Source of the DNA: Myxococcales bacterium
Lineage (GTDB): Bacteria > Myxococcota_A > Polyangia > JAHFDS01
Assembly (NCBI GenBank): GCA_023248855.1
Contig: JAHFDS010000013.1
Span: forward strand, 1-51,878
Length of the DNA: 51,878 nucleotides
Reading direction: 5' to 3'
Part shown: in pieces, positions 37,360 to 47,410 of the stretch
How positions within the stretch are numbered: the stretch's first letter is position 1
Layout of the letters: the number at the start of each line of letters is the position of its first letter
Program-made: the position numbers and the translations under genes
Notes under the pieces: model-generated
Told to the model about the DNA's origin: nothing
Databases searched by the model: none
The model's input: the letters and a program-made list of their open reading frames with translations, nothing else

Positions 37360-39183
37360 ATGTCGAAGCCAGCTCCCACCGCGCTCGAGGGACGCCTGCG
37401 CCAGCTCGGGATGGGCCACGCGGCCGATCACCTCGGGGACCTCCTCACCCGCGCCGCCGACGAGCACCTGAGCCACGAGGAGCTCCTCGGGCGCCTGCTC
37501 GGGCTGGAGCTCGACGGCCGCGACCTGGCTCGCCTCGAGAAGGCGCGTCGCCGTGCCAGCTTCCCGTTCGTCCGGACCTTCGAGGACTTCGATTTCGCCA
37601 ACCAGACCGATCGGCGCGTCAGCTCGCTCGGTGGCTCACTCGAGCGCGCGTTCATCGAGCACGGTCGCTGTGTGGTCCTTTCGGGCAAGTCGCAGAGCGG
37701 CAAGACGCACCTGGCCGTCGCCATCGGCGACCGTCAGCTCCGGCACGGCTTCGAGGTGCGTTTCGTGACCGCTGGCGCCCTGATCGCCGAGCTGACGGCG
37801 GCCGAGCGCAAGGGCCGCATGCAAAAGGCCGTCGCCGCGTGGACCGAGCCCGATCTCCTCATCATCGACGACTTCGCGGGCATCGCGTACGGCCGGGACG
37901 CGTCGGAGCGGCTGTTCGAGGTGATCCACGAGCGCCACGTCAAACACCGCTCGATGATCGTGACCTCCTCCCGGGACCTGGCGGGCTGGCAACAGACGAT
38001 CGGCGACGCCCAGCTCGCCGTGGGTTTGCTCGACCGGTTGCTCGAGCGCGGTCGCCACATCCAGCTCGATGGTGGCAAGGCGCGCGACCTCGTGGATGAG
38101 CACGGCATCCCGATCGGCATGTCGCGCCCCCTGGCGCAGGTTGCCTACGAGGAGCTCGTCATCTCGAACGAGCCGGATGCGCTGGTGGCGTCGTCGGCCG
38201 ACACCGGGCTCGTGGCGGCCGGAGGCCAGGGCGAGGTGCCCGAGCACGAGCGCGACCTCGGCGGCGAGGTCGCGGGCTATGTGATCACCCGCATGCTGGG
38301 GGCCGGTGGGCTCGGCATCGTCTACGTGGGGATGGACCCCCAGACGCGCGCCGAGGTCGCGATCAAGATCTCGAAGCGCGCGCAGGCCAAGAACCGCGAC
38401 ATCCAGCAGCGCTTCGTGCTCGAGGCGCAGATCCCGCGCCTGATCAAGCACGCCAACATCATCCAGATCCTCGCGTGCGGCGAGCTTGCCGACGGGCGGG
38501 CGTACTACGTGATGGAGCTGCTCGACGGGCAGCCGTTGCGCGACCGCATGCAGCTGCCTGTGCCGCTGACGGCGCACGAGGCGCTCCGCATCTTCATCGA
38601 CCTGGCCGACGCGCTCCGGGTGGTGCACAAGCGCGGCATCGTCCATCGAGACCTCAAACCCGAGAACGTCTTCCTGACCTCGTACGCGTCCGGCCCGGTG
38701 GTCGCCAAGCTCGTGGACTTCGGCCTCGCGCGGGTGCCCCTTCAGATCGCGGGCGTGGACCTCGAGTCGCGGTCCCTGCTCACCGTCGGGACGCCACGCT
38801 ACATGTCGCCCGAGCGCATGCTCGGCGAGGAGGGGGACGAAAGGACCGATCTCTACGCCCTCGGCCTCATCCTGTACGAGGTGTTCACGCACGGCGACTG
38901 GCCGTGGGAGGTGGACGAAAACGACGTGGTCGCCCAGCGGGCGGCACACCTCGCCCAGCGCCCTCGTCCCTCGCCCATGCTCCAGAAGATCGGTCCGCGG
39001 CTGCACGCGCTCGTCATGCGCTGCCTGGAGAAGGACCCCGCCAAGCGCCCGCAGTCGGCCGACGAGGTCAAGACCGAGCTGGTCGCGCTCCAGGGTGAGC
39101 TGCCGAAGCGCTTTGGGCACTCGAAGGGTGGCGGCGGCGGCGATGTCCTCTCGCGGCTGCGCCGCTTCATCGCGGACGCTTAG
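37360..39183 (+). CDS. Fusion of IstB/DnaC-type ATPase and Ser/Thr protein kinase
   Basis: 607 residues. Residues 1-245 follow IstB, the ATPase helper of IS21 transposition, from N-terminus to end. The small helical domain (LEGRLRQLGMGHAADHL) is followed by Walker A GKSQSGKT at 109-116 and Walker B LLIIDD at 166-171. Then come a sensor TSSR at 202-205 and LLDRLLERG at 223-231. Residues 306-590 are a complete kinase: GAGGLGIVY, Lys336, HRD at 429-431, DFG at 453-455 and YMSPE. No IstA transposase or IS21 ends are nearby, so the ATPase looks domesticated. No membrane helix is present. A substrate on DNA, or kinase control by ATPase assembly, is possible. Confidence 0.88.
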   Translation: MSKPAPTALEGRLRQLGMGHAADHLGDLLTRAADEHLSHEELLGRLLGLELDGRDLARLEKARRRASFPFVRTFEDFDFANQTDRRVSSLGGSLERAFIEHGRCVVLSGKSQSGKTHLAVAIGDRQLRHGFEVRFVTAGALIAELTAAERKGRMQKAVAAWTEPDLLIIDDFAGIAYGRDASERLFEVIHERHVKHRSMIVTSSRDLAGWQQTIGDAQLAVGLLDRLLERGRHIQLDGGKARDLVDEHGIPIGMSRPLAQVAYEELVISNEPDALVASSADTGLVAAGGQGEVPEHERDLGGEVAGYVITRMLGAGGLGIVYVGMDPQTRAEVAIKISKRAQAKNRDIQQRFVLEAQIPRLIKHANIIQILACGELADGRAYYVMELLDGQPLRDRMQLPVPLTAHEALRIFIDLADALRVVHKRGIVHRDLKPENVFLTSYASGPVVAKLVDFGLARVPLQIAGVDLESRSLLTVGTPRYMSPERMLGEEGDERTDLYALGLILYEVFTHGDWPWEVDENDVVAQRAAHLAQRPRPSPMLQKIGPRLHALVMRCLEKDPAKRPQSADEVKTELVALQGELPKRFGHSKGGGGGDVLSRLRRFIADA

Positions 39184-39371
39184 TCCGAGCCCCCATCGAT
39201 GCGCGGCGCCTCCGGTGCTTCGACGCGCACCTCGAGCAACTCGCACCTGAGCTGTGTGTCCCCCCACTCCGGCCTCCGGCCTGCGCGGGGCCCCGTGCCG
39301 GTCGCGCCGAAGGCGCGCAGCGCAAGAGGCGGCACGGCCTGCGGCGGCACCACGCTCGCTGCGCTCGCTAT
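39181..39371 (+). repeat. Dispersed 3' element, family B copy 1
   Basis: It begins exactly at the TAG of the IstB-kinase gene with TAGTCCGAGCCCC and matches, over about 165-190 bp with small gaps, the reverse-strand segment 45650-45814. Shared blocks include GAGCAACTCGCA, a tandem heptamer (TCCGGCC twice here), an invariant GGGGCCCCGT and the tail GCGGCGGCACCA...GCTCGCTA. This copy can fold CCGTGCCG with CGGCACGG, with an inner CGCGCC-GAA-GGCGCG hairpin. It lies between convergent genes and may act as a terminator. Confidence 0.7.
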
Positions 39372-39385
39372 TCGGTGAGACGACG

Positions 39386-41203
39386 TCAGCCGATCAGCGA
39401 CCGCACCGTCGACATGGTCTCGTCGCAGGCTCTCTTCGCCGACGCCTCGAGCGCCGCGCAGCGTGTCCGCATCTCGGCCACGAACGCGGCGTCGTCGATC
39501 TGCTTGAGGTTGATGAGCACGTTCAGGAGGCCGCCGGTGACGCCGCAAAGGCCCATCTGTGCGCCCACCCCCGCGTCGGAGGCGCTCGCAGGGTTGCCGA
39601 GCGCGGCCGCGCTCTTGCAGAGCTCGATCGCGCGCAGCGACGCCTCGGCGGTTCCGAGCGGCACGCGCACGGCCTCCTTGAGGCCCGCCTGCATGGCCGT
39701 CTTGCGCGTCGCCTGCTCGGCGGCCGTGGCCTTGGGCAACCGCACGGCCGCCAGGTAGCCCGCGAACGCGTCGGTGTCGGCATCGACCGCGAAGAGCAGC
39801 GCGTCCTTGATGCGCTGCCCCTCGTCCGCGAGCGCGCACAGCGCGGCCTCCCTGGCCGCGTCCTTGGGCTTTCCGATGACGAGGTTCGCGACCATCGTGG
39901 CGAGCGCGGCGCCGAGCGCGCCCGCGAGCGCCGCCACCGAGCCGCCCCCCGGCGCCGGCGAGTCGCGCGATACCTCGTGCACGAGCTCGTCGGTGCGCTT
40001 TTGCACCAGCGCGCCGGGTCGGGGGATGCCGATGACCTTGTCGGCGATGGAAAACGCAGCCACGTCCGAAAGCCCCATCGACTGCGCGGCCGTGCGCAGG
40101 AGGTCCTCGGTCGGCACGCCCGTGGAGCGGCCCTGCTGCGCGAGGTAGAAGCGGCCCGCCTCGCGCAGGGCGCCGAACGGGATGAGCCCGACCACCTCGC
40201 TGCCGGTGACGACCAGGCCCCGCTCTGCGGCCAGCCGGCGCGCCTCCTCGAGCACGAGGTGCGGCGGCGTCACCTTCCAGTCGGTGAGGTTGATCGAGAT
40301 CTGCGCGCGGTCGTACTGGGGGACCTCCCAGCCGATCGCGCGGCAGTGCGGGAACTTGCCGGGCTTTATGGCCGAGCAGCCCTCGAGCTGCGCCGGATCC
40401 TGGTCGTGCAGGCGACACAGGGCCCGGTAATCGAAGCCGTGGACGCGCTCGGTGTGCGAAAAGAGCGCGTCCGCCGTCGCCTCGATGGCGTCACAGCTGC
40501 CGCACGCGAAGCGCCCGGCGGCGTGCTTGACGAGCTCGCCCTTGTAGTAGAAGGGGCGCGTCGCGCCGCGGCGCGCCGACCGGCCCTTCTCGCGTAGCTC
40601 GAACGCGAGGTCGGTCGCGTGGTCCTTGGCGCGCGAGTTGAGGTTCACGTTGTAGGCGATCAGGAACTCGCGGGCGCCGATGACGGTGGCGCCGCTCCTC
40701 GCGTTGGCGCGCGCCGGGCCGAAGTCGGGGCGCCACGCGGGATCGGCCAGCTTGGCCGCGAGGCCTTCATATTCGCCTCTGCGTATGTTTGCGAGGCTGC
40801 GCCGCTCGGGGCTGGCGGCGGCCGCCTCGTAGAGGTAGACGGGGATCGCCAGCTCGTCCCCGACGCGCCTTCCGAGGCGCCGCGCGAGCTCGGCGCACTC
40901 GGTCATCGTCACGCCCTCGACCGGGACGAAGGGGCACACGTCGGTCGCGCCCATGCGCGGGTGCGCCCCCGAGTGCCGCGCCATGTCGATGCGCTCGGCG
41001 GCCCTGGCAATGCCGCGGAAGGCCGCCTCGAGGACGGCCTCCGGGGTGCCGAAGAACGTGACGACGACGCGGTTCGTGTCCGCACCCGGGTCGACGTCGC
41101 GCAGATCGATCCCGTCCACCGACCGGATGGCCCCGCAGACGTCCTCGATCACGGCCTTGTCGCGGCCCTCGGAGAAGTTCGGCACGCACTCGACGAGCTT
41201 CAT
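39386..41203 (-). CDS. ftcD: Glutamate formimidoyltransferase / formimidoyltetrahydrofolate cyclodeaminase
   Basis: 605 residues, bifunctional. The N-terminal transferase domain (about 1-300) has the catalytic RHSGAHPRMGATDVCPFVPV and moves a formimino group from formiminoglutamate (histidine breakdown) to tetrahydrofolate. The C-terminal cyclodeaminase domain (about 390-605), with SPAPGGGSVAALAGALG, releases ammonia and forms methenyl-tetrahydrofolate. Both domains look intact. ATG 41203 is preferred; a TTG three codons upstream is possible. It lies 34 nt downstream of the OmpR-type regulator and may be the last gene of that operon. No hut genes are in the window. Confidence 0.93.
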   Translation of the reverse strand: MKLVECVPNFSEGRDKAVIEDVCGAIRSVDGIDLRDVDPGADTNRVVVTFFGTPEAVLEAAFRGIARAAERIDMARHSGAHPRMGATDVCPFVPVEGVTMTECAELARRLGRRVGDELAIPVYLYEAAAASPERRSLANIRRGEYEGLAAKLADPAWRPDFGPARANARSGATVIGAREFLIAYNVNLNSRAKDHATDLAFELREKGRSARRGATRPFYYKGELVKHAAGRFACGSCDAIEATADALFSHTERVHGFDYRALCRLHDQDPAQLEGCSAIKPGKFPHCRAIGWEVPQYDRAQISINLTDWKVTPPHLVLEEARRLAAERGLVVTGSEVVGLIPFGALREAGRFYLAQQGRSTGVPTEDLLRTAAQSMGLSDVAAFSIADKVIGIPRPGALVQKRTDELVHEVSRDSPAPGGGSVAALAGALGAALATMVANLVIGKPKDAAREAALCALADEGQRIKDALLFAVDADTDAFAGYLAAVRLPKATAAEQATRKTAMQAGLKEAVRVPLGTAEASLRAIELCKSAAALGNPASASDAGVGAQMGLCGVTGGLLNVLINLKQIDDAAFVAEMRTRCAALEASAKRACDETMSTVRSLIG

Positions 41204-41237
41204 GGCGCGCAAGATACAGGGAAACCGGCGAGGTCGC

Positions 41238-41933
<696 letters not shown>

Positions 41934-43569
41934 GGTCCGTTTCCTCCGCATGCCGTAGCACAGGCAGGCGGATCGTGAACGTGGCACCGGCACCCGGGGC
42001 GCTCACGATGTGGGCGCTGCCGCCGTGGGCCTCGGCGATGTGGAGCACGAGGGCCAGGCCAATGCCGCTGCCCCGCACGGGCTTCTTGCGCTGCTCCTTG
42101 CCCCGATAGAAACGCTCCCACACCTTGGGCTGCTCGTCGGCGGGGATGCCTGGCCCGCCGTCCGCGACCGAGAGCGAGATGTGGTCTCTTGCGGCGGCGA
42201 CGCGCACGGTGATGGCGCTGCCCTCGCCGTACTTGACCGCGTTCTCGAGGAGGTTCAGCAGCGCCAGCGTGAGCGCGTTTTCGTCCATGCGCACGCGCGG
42301 CAGGTCGTGCGCGATCTGCGTCTCGAGCGGCACCCGCTCGCGCTCGAGGCGGTGGCGGTAGAGGTCGAGCGCGCGCTCGACCACCTCGGCGACGTCGCCG
42401 CTCGCGAAGTCGTAGGCCGCCTTGCCGCGCTCGATGCGCGCGAAGTCGAGCACGTTGTCGATGAGCCGGGACAGGCGATCGCTCTCGCGCGTGATGATCT
42501 CGGCGTACTCGGTCGTCTTCTCGCTGGACTCGACCTTGCCCATCGCCACGAGCTCGGCGAACATCCGGATGAGCGACAGCGGCGTCTTGAGCTCGTGCGA
42601 CACGTTGGCGATGAACTCGCTCTTCAAGGTGTTCGCGCGGCGTTCCTTGCGCACCGCGAGCAGGAGCACCACGATGCCGACGGTCATGACGACCAAGCTC
42701 ACGGAGACGGTCGTCAGATCGAGCAGGGTCCGGATGCGCGCGCGCTCCAGCAGGCCCTCGATGTCGCGCGGTGCCATCTGCACGCGCCATTGCCAGAGCG
42801 TGGTGGGGAAGTGCCGCTCGTAGAGGTAGCCGCGCGCGGCCTCCGCCAGGTTCGCTTCGCCGAAGATGAGCTTGCCCTGGTTCGACACGACGGCGAAGCG
42901 GTGCGCCCGGCCGAGCTCGCGAAACTCGCTCGGCAGCACGTGATCGAGCACGTAGTCGACCGACACCTTGAGCACGATGTAGCAGTGACGACCGCCCGGC
43001 GACTGCCGGTGCGTGTACGACAGCAGCAAGGACTCGCCGTCGAGCCGCTGGTGCAGGTGCATGTGCCCAGACACCGCCAGGCGATCGAGCTGCAGCTCGG
43101 GCAGGAGCTTCGACTCGAGCCGGTTCCGGAAGGCCTCGCGCTCCCGGCGGGTGCGGGCGCGCGACGCGAACTTCAGGATGTTGCCCGGCGTGTCGAGCAC
43201 CGCCACGGCCTCCACCACCTGCGAGGTGCGCACGTTCTCGTCCCAGCGCTTCTCGAAGCCCTCGAGGTGGTCGAGGTCCACGAGCTCGAACAGCGTGTGG
43301 TCCGCGACCAGGATGTCCTTCTCCACCGCGCGGATGACCTGGTCGGTGACGTCGCGGTTGGCCGCGACCACGCTCGCCTCGACCTGGCTCGCGAGGCCCT
43401 GCGCCGCGCGGTAGCTGTAGCGGCCGAGCAGGAGCGCGCTCGCGAAGATCGCGGCGATGGTCGCGCCGAACGCGAGCTGGCTCCAGCTCGGCCAGCGGCG
43501 CGCGAGCCCGCGAGGGAGGCGGCGACGAAAGCCCTCGACCACGAACGGTCAATGTAGCAGGCTTCGCCC

Positions 43570-44868
43570 GTGCTTTTCCCCGCGCCCCTCCGAATCCTGC
43601 GCGCTGGCGAGCCCGACGCCGATTCCGCCATCGAGGCCCTGTGCCGGCGTGGCGTCGCGACCGACCCGACCGTGGCCGAGCGCGTCTCGGCGATCCTGGC
43701 GGACGTGCGCGCCCGGGGTGACGCGGCCGTGCGCGCGCTGACCCTGCGCTTCGAGGGCCGGGACCCGGCGCCGATCGAGCTCGGCCGCGCGGACGTCGCC
43801 GCCATCGCTGCGAGGACGGCCCCGGACGTGCGGGGCTCGCTCGAGCGAGCCGCCCGCCGCATCCGTGGGTTCCACGAGCGGCAGCGCGAGACCGGCTTCG
43901 AGCTCGACGAGGGGGGCTGCCGGCTCGGCGTGCGCGTGACCCCGCTCGGGCGGGTGGCGGTGTACGCGCCGGGCGGTACGGCGCGTTATCCCTCGAGCGT
44001 GCTCATGACGGCGATCCCCGCGGTCGTGGCGGGGGTGCGCGAGATCGTGCTCCTGACCCCCGGACCGTCGCCCGAGACGATGTGTGCGGCCGAGATCGCG
44101 GGGGTGCATCGCGTGATGCAGGTAGGAGGTGCGCAGGCGATCGCCGCGGCGGCCTTCGGTACGGAATCCGTACCACGGGTGGACAAGATCGTCGGCCCCG
44201 GCAACGCCTACGTGGCCGAGGCCAAGCGCCAGGTGTTCGGCGCCGTCGCGATCGACGCGGTGGCCGGGCCGAGCGAGGTGCTGCTCGTGGCCGACGGCTC
44301 GGCGCGCGCGGACGTGCTCGCGGCGGACTTGCTCGCGCAGGCGGAGCACGGTCCCGATTCGTTCGCGATCCTCGTGACGCCCGACGCCGCGCTCGCCGAC
44401 GCTGTGGCGTCCGAGCTCGCGCGCCAGCTCGCCGAGCTGCCCCGTCGCGAGATCGCCGCGCGCGCCCTGGCCGATCACGGGGCCCTGGTCGTCACGGCCG
44501 ATCTCGAGGCCGCGCTCGCGCTGGCCGACCGCTTCGCGCCCGAGCACCTCGGCCTCCATGTGGGCGGCGCCCGAGCCGCGGCCGCGCGCATCCAGAACGC
44601 GGGCGCGATCTTCCTCGGCGAGCACAGCCCGGAGGCCGCCGGCGACTACCTGGCCGGCCCGAACCACGTCTTGCCCACCGCTGGCACCGCCCGCTTCGCG
44701 TCGCCCCTCGGCGTGTGGGACTTCGTCAAGCGCACCTCGGTCCTCGAGTACGGCGCCAGCGCGCTGGCCGGTCAGGCCGATGACATCACGCGGCTCGCGC
44801 GCGCCGAGGGCCTCGAGGCCCACGCGCGCTCGATCGAAGTGCGCTGCCGCGGTAGAAAGGGATCATGA
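43570..44868 (+). CDS. hisD: Histidinol dehydrogenase
   Basis: 432 residues. It oxidises L-histidinol to L-histidine with two NAD+, the last step of histidine synthesis. The zinc ligands are all in place: Gln and His in LLAQAEHGPDS, Asp in AAGDYLAGPNH and His in GLEAHARS. The catalytic Glu-His pair is in FAPEHLGLHV. Length matches the family. It starts with GTG 43570 without a strong ribosome-binding site. It is separated from other his genes and coupled by a 4-nt overlap to grpE, an unusual neighbour. Confidence 0.95.
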   Translation: MLFPAPLRILRAGEPDADSAIEALCRRGVATDPTVAERVSAILADVRARGDAAVRALTLRFEGRDPAPIELGRADVAAIAARTAPDVRGSLERAARRIRGFHERQRETGFELDEGGCRLGVRVTPLGRVAVYAPGGTARYPSSVLMTAIPAVVAGVREIVLLTPGPSPETMCAAEIAGVHRVMQVGGAQAIAAAAFGTESVPRVDKIVGPGNAYVAEAKRQVFGAVAIDAVAGPSEVLLVADGSARADVLAADLLAQAEHGPDSFAILVTPDAALADAVASELARQLAELPRREIAARALADHGALVVTADLEAALALADRFAPEHLGLHVGGARAAAARIQNAGAIFLGEHSPEAAGDYLAGPNHVLPTAGTARFASPLGVWDFVKRTSVLEYGASALAGQADDITRLARAEGLEAHARSIEVRCRGRKGS

Positions 44869-45452
44869 GCCAGGATGAAAAGCCCACCGCCGAGGAGCCC
44901 AAGGGGTTCGTCGTGCGCGATCGCCGCTTCTGGAACCGCGAGGGCGACGAGGGCGCCTCGCCCAGCCAGCCGACCTACATCGAGCAGCTGCAGCAGGCCC
45001 TTCGCGACAAGGACGACAAGCTGCGCGCGGTCGCGGGGCGGGTCTCCGCGATCGAGACCGAGTACGACGAGGCGCGCGCCCGCATGCGCAAGGAGCTCGG
45101 CATCGAGGTCGAGCGCGCGCGGCGCTCGCTGCTCGCAGAGCTGCTCGAGGTCGTGGACAACCTCGACCGCTCCATCGGCGCGGCGCGCGGCCCCGAGCAC
45201 TTCGAGGCCCTCAAGAAGGGCATCGAGCTCGTGCGCGGCCAGTTCCTGGCGACGCTCGGCAACCTCGGTGTGCAGCCGTTCGCTTCGGTGGGCGAGCCCT
45301 TCGATCCGGCCCGGCACAGCGCCGCCTCCGCCGTCCCGGTCACGGACCACGCAAAGGACGGGCGCGTCGTCGGCGTGATCAAGGAGGGCTACTGCATCGG
45401 GCAGGACGTCCTGCGCCCCGCGACCGTCGCCGTCGGCAAGCTCTCGAGCTAG
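44865..45452 (+). CDS. grpE: GrpE, nucleotide-exchange factor of DnaK
   Basis: 195 residues. An N-terminal tail of about 35 residues leads into a long coiled-coil helix (about 36-90). Then come the four-helix region (LLEVVDNLDRSIGAA) and the small beta domain with the family pattern VGEPFDPARHSA, VIKEGYCIGQDVLRPATVAVGK. GrpE releases ADP from DnaK. The ATG overlaps the hisD stop (ATGA). dnaK and dnaJ are not in the window. Immediately after its TAG begins a structured 3' element also found after the gene ending at 49215. Confidence 0.93.
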   Translation: MSQDEKPTAEEPKGFVVRDRRFWNREGDEGASPSQPTYIEQLQQALRDKDDKLRAVAGRVSAIETEYDEARARMRKELGIEVERARRSLLAELLEVVDNLDRSIGAARGPEHFEALKKGIELVRGQFLATLGNLGVQPFASVGEPFDPARHSAASAVPVTDHAKDGRVVGVIKEGYCIGQDVLRPATVAVGKLSS

Positions 45453-45545
45453 CTTGCGAGTGACGGCCTCGGAAGGCCGTCACCAGGAGGGGCGCGCCGC
45501 CCCTCCCCCAGTTGGGCCAAGCCCAACCGGGCCCCCCGCCCTGCG
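45450..45545 (+). ncRNA. Structured 3' element, family A copy 1
   Basis: It begins at the grpE TAG with CTAGCTTGCGA. Hairpin 1 (45460-45483) is GTGACGGCCT, loop CGGA, AGGCCGTCAC. Hairpin 2 (45486-45506) is GGAGGGGCG, loop CGC, CGCCCCTCC. Hairpin 3 (45511-45527) is GTTGGGC, loop CAA, GCCCAAC. CGGGCCCCC follows. Copy 2 at 49213 has the same order and loop 1 but different paired stem bases. It may be a terminator or mRNA 3'-end structure; no U-tract follows. Confidence 0.65.
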
Positions 45546-45649
45546 TCTTCGCTCGCTCGCTACGCCCTTGTATGTACCTCGTGTGAAGGAAGTCGCGTCA
45601 GGCGACGCGGCTCGGAGACGCTCGCCTCGCCCGACGTGGCTGCCGCTCA

Positions 45650-45814
45650 TAGCGAGCGGAGCGACAATGGTGCCGCCGCAGGCTTCGCCGAGGACGGTAC
45701 GGGGCCCCACGCAGCGCGGAGCGCGGAGTGGGGAGAGACACAGCCGAGCTGCGAGTTGCTGGAGTTGCTGAGCGAAGTCCCGGAGGATTCGCACTTCGAC
45801 AGGGGTTCGGACTA
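45650..45814 (-). repeat. Dispersed 3' element, family B copy 2
   Basis: On the minus strand it begins exactly at the TAG of pspA with TAGTCCGAACCCC and aligns with 39181-39371. Differences are concentrated in places that keep symmetry; for example the tandem heptamer is TCCGCGC twice instead of TCCGGCC twice. The inner hairpin is reduced to GGC-GAA-GCC. It faces family A copy 1 across about 100 bp between convergent grpE and pspA. Confidence 0.7.
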
Positions 45815-46573
45815 TTTCTTGACGTCCTCGGCCTCGACGACCTCGTCGTGCGCCGTCAGCTGCGCGGGCGCCTTGCCCCCAGGGCCCAGAAGGCCCATCC
45901 GCTGCTTGAGCGCCGCGAGCGCGTCGTCGTCGGCGGCCTTGGCGCCCTCGAGCTGCTTGAACTTCGAATCGAGCGAGTCGCCGGCGCCGATCTGCCCGGC
46001 CACTTGCCCCATCTCCGTCTCGGCCTCGGCTTCGGCCTCGATCTGATCGACCTTGTCGCTCATGCGCGAGAACGTGTCGACCGCGCTCGTGTCGGACAGA
46101 CCCTGCATGGTCGCCTGGATCGCGCGCTGCGCCTCGGCGCGCTTCTGCCGCGCCACGAGGATGTTCTTCTTGCGCTTGGCTTCCTCGATCTTGTCGTTGA
46201 GCAGGCGCAGCTGCTCCTTGAGCTTGTCGACGGCGGCCTTCTGCATCTGCCACTGTTGCTCGTACTGCGCGAGGATCGTGTTGTGCTCGGCTTGCCGACC
46301 GAGTGCCTGCCGCGCGAGGTCGTCCTCCCCGGCCTTGACGGCGAGGATCGCTTTTCGCTCCCACTCGTCGGCCTTCTTCTTCTCGTCGTCGGCCTGCTTG
46401 CGGAGCTTCTTCTCGTCGGCGATCGCGACCGCGACCTGTTTCTTGGCCTCGACGAGCTGGTTCTGCATGTCGATCAGAACCTGATTGAGCATCTTCTCGG
46501 GATCTTCGGCCTTCGAGATGAGGTCGTTGAGGTTCGATTTGATGAGCGTCCCGAGGCGCGAAAAGATTCCCAT
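45812..46573 (-). CDS. pspA: PspA/IM30-family membrane-stress protein
   Basis: 253 residues from ATG 46573, preceded by GGGAGAG. The N-terminal amphipathic helix (MGIFSRLGTLIKSNLNDLI) and the motif KAEDPEKMLNQVLIDMQ are typical of PspA/Vipp1. Long coiled-coil helices follow (to about 185), then an acidic C-terminal tail. PspA oligomers coat and stabilise the inner membrane under stress. No pspF, pspB or pspC is adjacent; it stands alone, divergent from uppS. Its stop codon starts a family B repeat. Confidence 0.9.
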   Translation of the reverse strand: MGIFSRLGTLIKSNLNDLISKAEDPEKMLNQVLIDMQNQLVEAKKQVAVAIADEKKLRKQADDEKKKADEWERKAILAVKAGEDDLARQALGRQAEHNTILAQYEQQWQMQKAAVDKLKEQLRLLNDKIEEAKRKKNILVARQKRAEAQRAIQATMQGLSDTSAVDTFSRMSDKVDQIEAEAEAETEMGQVAGQIGAGDSLDSKFKQLEGAKAADDDALAALKQRMGLLGPGGKAPAQLTAHDEVVEAEDVKK

Positions 46574-46674
46574 GGCGGCTGTCTCTCCCGGTCGTCCCAG
46601 TGTAGCCGATCTTGCCCGCGTCGCTCGACCCGGGCTTTGACCCAGGCGCCCGGGCGTGGTAACCGCCATGCGCG

Positions 46675-47406
46675 ATGGGCGGAGATCCGCGCCACGTCGG
46701 CATCATCATGGACGGCAACGGCCGCTGGGCCGAGGACCGCGGCTTGCCCCGGATCGAGGGACACCGCCGGGGCGCCGATTCCGTGCGTGACATCGTGCGC
46801 TACGCGCGCGAGCGTGAGCTCGCCGCGCTGACGCTCTACGCCTTCTCCGAGCAGAACTGGGCCCGCCCCGTGGACGAGGTGGCGGCGCTCATGGATCTGC
46901 TCCGCGACTACCTCACCAGCGAGCGCGCCGAGATCATGGACCACGACATCCGCCTGGTGAGCGTCGGGGCCATCGATCGCCTGCCGCAAACGGTGCGCGA
47001 GCCGCTCGACGCCCTGGTCCGGGACAGCGCGGAAAACCGTCATCTCACGCTGTGCCTGGCCCTCTCCTACGGCGGCCAGGAGTCCCTCGTCGAGGCCGCC
47101 CGGTGCCTCGGCAGCGAGATCGAGGCCGGGCGCCTGCGCGCGGAGCAGATCGATCTGCCGCGCCTTGCCGCGGCGCTCCAGACCGGTCGCCTCGGGCTTC
47201 CGCCGCTCGATCTCGTGGTGCGCACGTCGGGCGAGCAGCGCCTGTCGAACTTCCTGCTGTGGGAATCGGCCTACGCGGAGCTGTACTTCACCGACGTGCC
47301 GTGGCCGGCCTTCCGGCGCGAGCACTTCGCGCTGGCCCTCGACGACTACGCCCAGCGCCAGCGCCGCTATGGCCTGACGGGCGCGCAGGTCGGCGGGATC
47401 GAGTGA
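46675..47406 (+). CDS. uppS: Undecaprenyl (cis-prenyl) diphosphate synthase
   Basis: 243 residues. Cis-prenyltransferase signatures are HVGIIMDGNGRWAEDRGLPR near the N-terminus, then GHRRGAD, AFSEQNWARP, and the C-terminal RTSGEQRLSNFLLWESAYAE. It makes the C55 lipid carrier for peptidoglycan and other envelope polymers from farnesyl diphosphate and isopentenyl diphosphate. It starts the operon with cdsA (4-nt gap) and the MBL-like gene. The uppS-cdsA order is conserved in many bacteria, but the usual dxr and rseP do not follow here. Confidence 0.95.
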   Translation: MGGDPRHVGIIMDGNGRWAEDRGLPRIEGHRRGADSVRDIVRYARERELAALTLYAFSEQNWARPVDEVAALMDLLRDYLTSERAEIMDHDIRLVSVGAIDRLPQTVREPLDALVRDSAENRHLTLCLALSYGGQESLVEAARCLGSEIEAGRLRAEQIDLPRLAAALQTGRLGLPPLDLVVRTSGEQRLSNFLLWESAYAELYFTDVPWPAFRREHFALALDDYAQRQRRYGLTGAQVGGIE

Positions 47407-47410
47407 GCTG

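Noticed and set aside
37360-38110. An intact IS21-type insertion sequence at the IstB-like domain
   Set aside because: There is no IstA transposase, no terminal inverted repeats and no target duplication, and the frame continues into a kinase.
39254-40597. Long open frames opposite ftcD, and similar frames opposite other genes
   Set aside because: They mirror the GC-rich third positions of the real gene on the other strand and show Arg/Ala/Gly-rich composition without domains.
45636-45850. Peptide-level similarity (GTGP..., CELLE..., GSD) between open frames at 39.2 and 45.7 kb
   Set aside because: The similarity comes from the family B DNA repeat and starts at stop codons of other genes. 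Both frames are antisense to the element's orientation and have no start signal, so I treat the repeat as non-coding.
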